5,190 nt of DNA. Origin: an uncultured Litorilinea sp. (GTDB taxonomy: Bacteria; Chloroflexota; Anaerolineae; Caldilineales; Caldilineaceae). The notes beneath the pieces are model-generated. The model was not told where the DNA came from. It saw nothing but the letters and a program-made list of their open reading frames with translations, and searched no databases. The stretch's first letter is position 1; each line of letters begins with the position of its first letter. The stretch spans positions 1 to 5,190 of the forward strand of contig CAMPHP010000308.1 of the NCBI GenBank assembly GCA_946885925.1, given 5' to 3'. Position numbers and translations under genes: made by a program. Shown here piece by piece: positions 1 to 5,108 of this stretch.

Positions 1-146
1 CCTTCAAGAATGCTGCTATGTATCAGGTATATGTGCATATAGGATGCTGTAGATCACAATGAGTCGGTCAACTGGTCATATGCCGTTACACCTACAGCGA
101 AATCATGGCGAGACCAGTTAGCCGGCAAGATGCTGCGTTGTGTGCG
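1..146. other. Non-coding flank downstream of the receiver gene
   Basis: I see no supportable gene in this stretch. It lies 3' of the minus-strand receiver gene and should contain the end of that transcript. It holds two perfect inverted repeats, annotated separately, but no hairpin followed by a T-run on the minus strand, so no canonical intrinsic terminator can be called. The hexamer ATGCTG occurs three times (10-15, 44-49, 130-135), without further structure that I can see. Confidence 0.5.
46..119. repeat. Two interleaved inverted repeats, possible transcript-end structure
   Basis: GCTGTAG at 46-52 is perfectly complementary to CTACAGC at 92-98. AACTGGTC at 70-77 is perfectly complementary to GACCAGTT at 112-119. 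The arms interleave (A-B-A'-B'), so both stems could form together only as an H-type pseudoknot; otherwise they compete. The position just past the receiver stop codon suits a 3'-end or factor-dependent termination structure, but there is no U-tract. Loops are long (39 and 34 nt), and repeats of 7-8 bp arise by chance at this scale, so the functional call is weak. Confidence 0.25.
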
Positions 147-515
147 TTAGCGTTCAAGCAGTCTATGAACCTCATCTAAGATCTGCTGGTGCGTAAAGGG
201 CTTGCTGATGAGTCCATCAGCTCCAAGCTTTTTGGCTACATCCAGAAAGTTCATAAGCCCATACTTTCCTCCTCCTGACATTGCCAAGATTTTTACGTCG
301 GACGACTTACCGCGGAGTTGCATGACAACTTCCAACCCATCTTGCTCAGGCATCAAAATGTCCGTGATAATTAGGTTGACAGGATGGGCAGCATACAGAT
401 CCATGCCAATCTTGCCATTGGCTGCGACCAATACCTGGTGTCCTGCGCGCTCAAGAATTCGGCGCAACACAGAGGTAATGGCTTGCTCATCATCGATAAT
501 CAAAATACATGCCAT
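147..515 (-). CDS. Stand-alone response regulator receiver protein (CheY-like)
   Basis: This is a single-domain phosphoacceptor protein of 122 residues, entirely a REC domain with no output domain. Visible landmarks, numbered from the chosen start, are the acidic pair D8-D9 in ILIIDDE, the phosphorylatable D52 in IITDILMP, the switch residue S80 in AMSGGG, and the invariant K105 in SKPF. These are all the residues needed for Mg2+-dependent phosphotransfer. The longest frame opens at 533, one base after the kinase stop, but GGAGGGG (524-530 on the minus strand) lies 8 nt before the ATG at 515, and the REC fold begins directly there. I therefore prefer 515; the 128-residue form cannot be excluded. 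It is almost certainly co-transcribed with the hybrid kinase upstream. It probably takes phosphate from that kinase, either as a diffusible output acting on a partner protein or as a phosphate sink. Its target is not visible. Confidence 0.93.
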   Translation of the reverse strand: MACILIIDDEQAITSVLRRILERAGHQVLVAANGKIGMDLYAAHPVNLIITDILMPEQDGLEVVMQLRGKSSDVKILAMSGGGKYGLMNFLDVAKKLGADGLISKPFTHQQILDEVHRLLER

Positions 516-523
516 CGGGCGGT

Positions 524-530
524 CCCCTCC
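524..530 (-). promoter_or_regulatory. Shine-Dalgarno sequence that decides the receiver start
   Basis: The minus strand reads GGAGGGG followed by an 8-nt spacer and ATG at 515-513. The sequence falls inside the longer open frame that begins at 533, where it would encode part of Met-Gly-Gly-Asp. It lies 3' of the kinase stop at 535-537, so a ribosome ending there could restart. No comparable purine run precedes the ATG at 533, which has only the kinase's last codons upstream of it. Confidence 0.75.
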
Positions 531-534
531 CATA

Positions 535-3500
535 TTAGCTCTGCAACAGCTTGCATACGGTCTGGCTTAGCTCGCGGGCGGAGAACGGTTTACGCAATGC
601 TGCCCCGACCTTTACTGTTTCAGTTGCTCTTTCTATTACGACCTCACTCCCACCACTCATGAGGAGAGTGGGCAAATCAGGCCGCGTACGCCAGACCTCG
701 GCGATGAGCTCGATACCGGTCATCTGAGGCATAGTCAAATCAGTGATGAGCAAGTCAAACTGGTCTGGTTGCGCCTGGAAGAGTGCCAGTGCTGCCATAC
801 TATCGGACTTACTGGTGACGGTATACCCTAGACTCGTCAGAATCTCACTTGTAACTTCCACGATCATATCTTCGTCGTCTACAAGGAGAATTCTTGCTGT
901 TCCGTGTTGATCTAAGAAGATAGGCGATTCTTCGACTGCCATCTCATGACCTGCCACAGGAAGATAGATGTGGAACATCGCGCCTTCGCCAAGCTGGCTA
1001 TCTACCGTGATATCCCCGCCATAGTCCATAACGATGCCATAGACCACCGGCAGTCCCAAGCCAGTACCTTCGCCTGGTGCTTTTGTTGTGAAAAATGGGT
1101 CGAAGATGCGAGGTAAGATGTTGGGAGCAATGCCGTGCCCTGTGTCGCTCACGGTGAGCCGAACATACGGCCCAACGCTCAGATGAGGACGTGTGGCTGC
1201 CCAGGCTTGATCCACCTGAACCGTGTCCAAGCTCACGGCGAGCGTGCCACCGTGTTCGTACATAGCCTGGTAGGCATTGGTACAGAGATTCATAAGCACT
1301 TGATGGATCTGAGCTGGATTGGCAAACACTGCATCGGCCATCGAGTCAATGTTCTGGTGAATTTCAATCGTAGCGGGCAAAGCTGCTCGCATAAGCCGCA
1401 ATACTTCTTGAATGATTGGCTGCATGTGGAGGAGTTGGCGTGGCTGTTGCGATTCCTCGCGACTAAAGGCCAGAATGTGGGAGACCAACTCACGGGCACG
1501 TTGAGTTGCAGCTAGCACTTCTTGCAAATTAGCATATGCTTCATCTCCAGTAGAAAGTAGTGACATCGTCAGTTCAGTGAAGAGCAGAATTGGGGTGAGG
1601 ATATTGTTGAAATCATGAGCAATGCCTCCGGCGAGCGTGCCAATGCTTTCCATGCGTTGTTTCCGCAGCAGCTGCGCCTCTAGCTTCTTACGCTCGGTGA
1701 TATCGGTGTTGATCACGAGAATAGCATAGGGGTTGCCTAGCTCATCGCGCACCAGAGTCCAGCGTCCCTCGACCACAAGCTCTCGTCCGTCGCGGCTGCG
1801 CTGGGTAAGTTCACCACTCCATTCACCATGGGCGAGTACGTGGCGCATCGCCTCATCGAAGGCAGGGGAGTCGGGATACATCAGATCGGTGACCGGCTTG
1901 CCAAGTGCCTCCGTCTCGCTCCAGCCATAGAGTCGTGCCGCGCTCGGGTTCCAGTAGGTAATCCGGTGCTCCAGATCACGCACCAGAATCGCATCCTGCG
2001 CCTTGTCCAGTAGCGCCGCCTGCTCGCGTATGCGCGCCTCTGCTTGGCGGCGGGCTGTTACATCATTGGCAAGGACGAGCCTGGCTGCCCGCTCATTGAA
2101 GATAAGCTCATCTAACGATATCTCCACATCAATTACCGTGCTGTCTTTTTTGCGATGTCGCCAGAGACCGAGATGGTGGAGGTTGGTGAGGTTTGACAGG
2201 GTTTGCTCTAGTTGGGGGATATCCTCGGCAGGCCGGATGTCGTATATTGTCATCGAAAGGAATTCTTCTTCAGAGTAACCGTAATGGGCGATGGCTGCTT
2301 CGTTGACTGCTAGGAAACGAAGGGTTTCTACATCATGGACCCACATAGGATGGGGATTGCTCGTGAAGAGTAAGCGGTATTGCTGTTCGGATGTACGCAA
2401 TTGTTCGGTTGCTTGCGTCAAAAGCGTAATATCACGGGCAATGCCAACACGCCGGATAATCGTGCCGCTTTCATCGCGCACGGCAAAGGTACGTACATGC
2501 ACCCAGCGCGTCTCGCCATCGGGCCGCACAATGCGGTATTCCACATCAAGGGCATGAAGGTCGCCCGCCAGTGCAGCATGTACCAACGGGCGATGATCGG
2601 GATGAATCAGCCGCAGGTAACTGTGTGCGTCTCTATATAATTCCTCCCGGCTTAGACCAAAAATGGTTTCATAACTGGGGCTGACATAGAGGATACGGCC
2701 TGTCTGAACGTCCTCTATCCAAAAGGCATCTTCAATGCTCTCTGCTATCTGGCGAAAGCGCTCCTCACTCTCACGCAGTGCCTCCCGATCCTGCCGTTGT
2801 TGAGTAATGTCGCGGAAGTAGACAGCCAGTCCTTCATCGGTAGGGAAGGCGCGTATCTCAAACCACCCCTCCAAGGGTGGATAATATGCTTCAAAGGATA
2901 TTGGACGATTTTCAGCAAAGGCGCGGTGATATTCCCGGTAGAAGGCCGTACCTATTGCCTCGCTGAATTGTTCCCATATAATTTCACCGAGCAATTCGGA
3001 CCTTGTCCGCAGCAACAGTTGCTCCGCCATATGATTGACATAGGTAAAGCGCCATTCGCGGTCGAGTATGTACAAAGCGTCGGTAATGCTTTCTAGCGTG
3101 TTCGTCAGTCGTGCTGCCAACTGCTGTAAATGCTGCTCTGCTTGTTTCCTCTCCGTAATATCCTGAATTGCACCCTGTACCCGCGTCAGCACACCGTTGG
3201 CATCATACTCTGGTTGGCCGAGCACATGTACCCAAGCCCGGCGACCTTTGGCCGTAATAATCTCCAGTTCCACATCAAAGGGAGTGCCTTCATGCACCGC
3301 GCGCCCATATACCTCCCAAGCGGCATTGCGCCATTCGGGCGCATAAAATTCCATCGCTCCCTCTAGTGTAGAGACAGTGCCAGGTGGCATCTCGTAAATG
3401 GCACAGACTTCGTCCGACCAATACACAATGCCATCTGCCATGTGCACTTCCCATCCGCCCAGGCGAGCCACGCGACTAGCCATCTGGAGCAACAGTTCCC

Positions 3501-4059
3501 GCTGCCGGAGCTTCTCTTCCGTCTTGCGCAACTCCAAGTGGCTGGCTGGCTGGGCTGTTGCCGAGCCTAGGCGTCGTTGGTGCAACTCCAACTGGCTCAT
3601 CACCTGGCGCGCCAGCATCTCCAGTGAATGGACTTGCTCAATAGTCAGTGTTCGCGGTACATAGTCCATTACTTCCAGCGCACCCAGCACAATGCCATCG
3701 GGTGCTGTCAATGGGACACCGCCATAAAAGCGGATTTTAGGCTCACTTGTGACTAGCGGATCGCTTACAAAACGTGGATCTTGCAGTGTATCTGAAATAA
3801 CGCACGGCATAGCGCCCTGTATTGTGTAGCGACCAAGTGCAAGCAACCGAGATGTGTCTCGTCTTGATAGACCTGTGCAAGCCTGACACCAGTGGCGCTG
3901 TCCATCAACAAACGTGATAGTAGCAATTGGGGTTTGGCAAACATACGCCGCTAGTTGCACAAGATCATCAAAGGCAGGTTCATGGGGAGTGCCGAGAAGC
4001 CGATAATACTGCGGAGTTCGGATCCAATCTAATTCATGACTTTCGGTAGTGCTACGCAT
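535..4059 (-). CDS. Cytoplasmic hybrid sensor histidine kinase, GAF-PAS(x5)-HisKA-HATPase-REC
   Basis: This 1174-residue protein has no signal peptide or membrane segment, so it should sense an internal or diffusible signal. The domain order is: GAF about 17-160; a charged helical linker about 172-190; five PAS/PAC units at about 187-303, 316-420, 432-547, 557-672 and 677-792, separated by short helical signalling linkers; HisKA about 797-867 with phospho-acceptor H815 in GGIAHDFNN; HATPase about 905-1035; and a C-terminal receiver about 1055-1174. The ATPase shows its N box (N924, N928), D-box D972 in SDTGHGI, F box FDPFFTTK (986-993) and G2 box GEGTGLGL (996-1003). The receiver has D1061-D1062, phospho-acceptor D1107, S1135 and K1157. 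All catalytic residues appear intact. The HDFNN H-box places the core with PAS-linked HPK4-type kinases. ATG 4059 is the only usual start before the GAF domain, although no Shine-Dalgarno sequence is evident. The GAF lacks the common FCxH segment and carries a CxxC. The signal is unknown. Confidence 0.96.
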   Translation of the reverse strand: MRSTTESHELDWIRTPQYYRLLGTPHEPAFDDLVQLAAYVCQTPIATITFVDGQRHWCQACTGLSRRDTSRLLALGRYTIQGAMPCVISDTLQDPRFVSDPLVTSEPKIRFYGGVPLTAPDGIVLGALEVMDYVPRTLTIEQVHSLEMLARQVMSQLELHQRRLGSATAQPASHLELRKTEEKLRQRELLLQMASRVARLGGWEVHMADGIVYWSDEVCAIYEMPPGTVSTLEGAMEFYAPEWRNAAWEVYGRAVHEGTPFDVELEIITAKGRRAWVHVLGQPEYDANGVLTRVQGAIQDITERKQAEQHLQQLAARLTNTLESITDALYILDREWRFTYVNHMAEQLLLRTRSELLGEIIWEQFSEAIGTAFYREYHRAFAENRPISFEAYYPPLEGWFEIRAFPTDEGLAVYFRDITQQRQDREALRESEERFRQIAESIEDAFWIEDVQTGRILYVSPSYETIFGLSREELYRDAHSYLRLIHPDHRPLVHAALAGDLHALDVEYRIVRPDGETRWVHVRTFAVRDESGTIIRRVGIARDITLLTQATEQLRTSEQQYRLLFTSNPHPMWVHDVETLRFLAVNEAAIAHYGYSEEEFLSMTIYDIRPAEDIPQLEQTLSNLTNLHHLGLWRHRKKDSTVIDVEISLDELIFNERAARLVLANDVTARRQAEARIREQAALLDKAQDAILVRDLEHRITYWNPSAARLYGWSETEALGKPVTDLMYPDSPAFDEAMRHVLAHGEWSGELTQRSRDGRELVVEGRWTLVRDELGNPYAILVINTDITERKKLEAQLLRKQRMESIGTLAGGIAHDFNNILTPILLFTELTMSLLSTGDEAYANLQEVLAATQRARELVSHILAFSREESQQPRQLLHMQPIIQEVLRLMRAALPATIEIHQNIDSMADAVFANPAQIHQVLMNLCTNAYQAMYEHGGTLAVSLDTVQVDQAWAATRPHLSVGPYVRLTVSDTGHGIAPNILPRIFDPFFTTKAPGEGTGLGLPVVYGIVMDYGGDITVDSQLGEGAMFHIYLPVAGHEMAVEESPIFLDQHGTARILLVDDEDMIVEVTSEILTSLGYTVTSKSDSMAALALFQAQPDQFDLLITDLTMPQMTGIELIAEVWRTRPDLPTLLMSGGSEVVIERATETVKVGAALRKPFSARELSQTVCKLLQS

Positions 4060-4183
4060 ATGCCAGGTAATATTCCATTCACCAGTTAGTTTTACTTCAA
4101 TACAGCGGAAAGCTGACAGAATGCAGGCTGGCCTCTCTATGCCCTGTTACTATCACTCAGTCAGGTGAGATGCTAATCAACAC

Positions 4184-4264
4184 ATGGGAGCATACAAGAT
4201 GAAGTATAAACAAGTGCACGATGAGTTTATCAGACATCTGAGGGATTCAGGCAGCGACAAATAA
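4184..4264 (+). CDS. Possible micro-ORF of 21-26 residues
   Basis: The frame opens at ATG 4184 (26 residues) or in phase at ATG 4199 (21 residues, MKYKQVHDEFIRHLRDSGSDK minus its final residue fits a charged helix) and ends at TAA 4262-4264. GGGAG at 4186-4190 stands 8 nt before the ATG at 4199, a good Shine-Dalgarno spacing, which favours the shorter form. The peptide is rich in charged residues and has no membrane segment. Its FIRHLRDSG stretch superficially recalls the N-terminal helix of tyrosine recombinases, so a gene remnant is possible, but the match is too short to assert. I do not recognise a family. It could be a leader peptide, a decayed fragment, or chance. A near-consensus -35 (CTGACA, 4113-4118) lies upstream but has no good -10 at the right distance. 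Confidence 0.2.
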   Translation: MGAYKMKYKQVHDEFIRHLRDSGSDK

Positions 4265-4293
4265 TGTAAAGGGGAGCATAGGGGTAAGCATAC
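4186..4293 (+). repeat. Three copies of a GGGAGCATA-type direct repeat
   Basis: GGGAGCATA occurs exactly at 4186-4194 and 4272-4280. A variant with a two-base insertion, GGGGTAAGCATA, follows directly at 4281-4292. The last two copies are contiguous, spaced about one helical turn apart, and overlap the -35 position of the promoter at 4285-4313. That placement is typical of an operator for a dimeric or tandemly bound activator. The first copy overlaps the possible micro-ORF ribosome binding site, so its match could have another cause. Confidence 0.35.
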
Positions 4294-4313
4294 GCAATGT
4301 ATGATGGTACAAT
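4285..4313 (+). promoter_or_regulatory. Extended -10 promoter for the phosphoesterase unit
   Basis: TGGTACAAT at 4305-4313 combines a TG extension with a five-of-six match to the TATAAT hexamer. The -35 position 17 bp upstream, TAAGCA at 4285-4290, is poor (three of six), which an extended -10 can tolerate, or which suggests dependence on an activator at the adjoining direct repeats. The predicted transcription start is about 4317-4321, coinciding with the 5' arm of the structured element. The transcript would then have a leader of about 160 nt before the GTG at 4478. Confidence 0.5.
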
Positions 4314-4316
4314 GAG

Positions 4317-4386
4317 GTTGCAGGATTGAGCTATTCCGGAGGAATATTCAGGCCGCGAGGTCTGGGTGTTGGCTTAGCCCTGCAAC
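4317..4386 (+). ncRNA. Structured 5' leader element, predicted three-way junction, unidentified family
   Basis: The ends GTTGCAGG (4317-4324) and CCTGCAAC (4379-4386) are perfectly complementary and close a 70-nt domain. After an A/C mismatch the closing stem can continue for six pairs, 4326-4331 with 4372-4377, two of them wobble. Inside are two hairpins: TATTCC-GGA-GGAATA (4332-4346), six perfect pairs, and CAGGCC-GCGA-GGTCTG (4349-4364), six pairs with one wobble, capped by a GCGA tetraloop of the GNRA class. GGTGTTG (4365-4371) is left as a junction strand. GNRA loops often make tertiary contacts, so this resembles a folded regulatory RNA more than a terminator, and no U-tract follows. 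It begins where the promoter predicts transcription to start. I do not recognise it as a known riboswitch, tRNA, SRP RNA or ribozyme. A palindromic mobile repeat is an alternative. Confidence 0.4.
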
Positions 4387-4477
4387 TTTCTGTGTCCTAT
4401 CCGAACCAAACGCCTCTACCATCCTCAAAAAGTCTATCAAAAAGAGACATCAACCATATCTAGGGGAGGAAGCCGAA
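4387..4477 (+). other. Pyrimidine-rich spacer between structured element and phosphoesterase start
   Basis: The spacer carries no gene. It contains two short blocks complementary to the phosphoesterase Shine-Dalgarno region: CCTCT at 4413-4417 could pair with AGGGG at 4462-4466 (one wobble), and TCCTC at 4422-4426 with GAGGA at 4466-4470. Either pairing would hide the ribosome binding site. A weak GTCT/AGAC hairpin (4432-4435 with 4445-4448) lies between. These are consistent with translational control by the leader, but the pairings are only five base pairs long. Confidence 0.25.
4462..4470 (+). promoter_or_regulatory. Strong Shine-Dalgarno supporting a GTG start
   Basis: AGGGGAGGA at 4462-4470 is followed by a 7-nt spacer and GTG at 4478-4480. 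No in-frame ATG occurs before the one within the second HxT motif, so this site fixes the start of the phosphoesterase at a GTG codon. Confidence 0.85.
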
Positions 4478-5056
4478 GTGACGACAATTTACCCCGTCGA
4501 AAATCAGCCAAATGATCAGTTTGGCTACTCCATCTATTCGCTTGTGATACCGGCTGGCGAAGAGCTTACTACCCAGGTTGAGGCGATCCGTAACCAGGTG
4601 GGTGTCACCGTAGCTTCAATCCCAGCCCACATTACCGTGAAAGGACCGATCTTCAACATTGCAAGTCTTGAGCAGGTAAAGCAGCTTGTCAAGGCAATCA
4701 CAAGTAATGCCGCACCATTTTTCATTAGTTTCCAAGGTTCTCAGTTCCATTGGGGTTCAACAGGCGGTGGATTAGGTGTTGTGGTCACGCCACCTTTGCA
4801 GGCGTTGCACGATGCGCTGGTCGCCACCATCTCGCCGTTAGGTCTGCCTGCCTATCGTGATGATCCTTACCACGCCCACATGACCCTTGTCTATGGGCAG
4901 TCCCCAGAAAAGATCGAGGAGATTAAGGAGTGGATTAACCAGATGGACTTTGGCCCTGGCATTCAAGCCGATGCAGTGAATTTGGTAGGGCGCGTAGGGC
5001 CGCGTGTGGGTGGGCAATGGATGCTGATTGAACGATTTGCGCTGGGCGGGATTTAG
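4478..5056 (+). CDS. 2H phosphoesterase, 2'-5' RNA ligase (LigT-like) superfamily
   Basis: This 192-residue cytoplasmic protein carries both signature tetrads of the 2H superfamily: H51-I-T53 in AHITVKGPIF and H134-M-T136 in HAHMTLVYG. Each follows a hydrophobic strand, as in the two-lobed LigT and cyclic phosphodiesterase fold. The four residues form the active site that acts on 2',3'-cyclic or 2'-5' phosphodiester bonds in RNA or small nucleotides. The true substrate of this bacterial subgroup (2_5_RNA_ligase2-like) cannot be told from sequence, and the ligase name is historical. Length is normal for the family and no catalytic residue is missing. The start is a GTG behind a strong Shine-Dalgarno sequence. 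The gene sits behind a long, possibly structured leader and is followed closely by a P-loop NTPase gene on the same strand, probably in one operon. The alternative is a generic nucleotide cyclic phosphodiesterase. Confidence 0.9.
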   Translation: MTTIYPVENQPNDQFGYSIYSLVIPAGEELTTQVEAIRNQVGVTVASIPAHITVKGPIFNIASLEQVKQLVKAITSNAAPFFISFQGSQFHWGSTGGGLGVVVTPPLQALHDALVATISPLGLPAYRDDPYHAHMTLVYGQSPEKIEEIKEWINQMDFGPGIQADAVNLVGRVGPRVGGQWMLIERFALGGI

Positions 5057-5094
5057 TGGACGATAAGCCGTCTCGCAGGATAAGCAATGATTAT

Positions 5095-5099
5095 AGAGG
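5095..5099 (+). promoter_or_regulatory. Ribosome binding site for the P-loop gene
   Basis: AGAGG is the only purine-rich match before the two candidate ATGs (5103 and 5109). The 9-nt spacing to 5109 is normal, while 3 nt to 5103 is too short, so the site favours the downstream ATG. Confidence 0.5.
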
Positions 5100-5108
5100 C
5101 TGATGTCG

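Larger units (their letters stand above)
4060..4316. other. Divergent intergenic region between kinase and phosphoesterase units
   Basis: This stretch must hold the kinase promoter (minus) and upstream control of the phosphoesterase unit (plus). On the minus strand the best -35/-10 pair I find is TTGTAT (4197-4192) and TAGCAT (4175-4170) with a 16-bp spacer, about three and four matches to consensus, so it is not a firm call. A second weak candidate, TGG-AATATT at 4077-4069, would place the start nearly on the kinase ATG. The kinase frame stays open upstream to a TAA at 4147-4149 but offers no ATG, GTG or TTG. The plus strand carries a possible micro-ORF and repeated GGGAGCATA motifs, listed separately. 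Confidence 0.5.

Noticed and set aside
1135..1515. Open frames on the plus strand opposite the kinase ATPase and HisKA region, and several similar ones between 1733 and 3664.
   Set aside because: All are antisense to an uninterrupted kinase frame with every catalytic motif. Their products are low-information and show no recognisable domain or supporting ribosome site.
113..4089. ACCAGTTAG occurs at both 113-121 and 4081-4089, flanking the kinase-receiver unit like element ends.
   Set aside because: A 9-base match is expected many times by chance in 5 kb, the copies are not extended, and no transposase or target duplication is seen.
4330..4350. Similarity of CCGGAGGAA to the SRP RNA (4.5S) apical motif.
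   Set aside because: The SRP motif needs the asymmetric loop with AAGCAGCC-like sequence and a GGAA-type cap. Here CCGGAGG is simply the arm and loop of a perfect 6-bp hairpin.
4317..4386. A tRNA: 70 nt with complementary ends of at least 7 bp.
   Set aside because: There is no T-arm with a TTCRANY-like loop, no 7-nt anticodon loop and no D-arm in the right place; the inner hairpins have 3- and 4-nt loops.
4317..4386. An integron attC site, because of the GTT and AAC ends.
   Set aside because: attC sites begin with RYYYAAC and end with GTTRRRY. Here the order is reversed and the core residues do not fit; no integrase or cassette array is present.
4317..4400. A Rho-independent terminator formed by the 8-bp closing stem.
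   Set aside because: The stem encloses about 54 nt and is followed by ACTTTCTGTG-like sequence rather than a U-run; it lies between a promoter and its gene.
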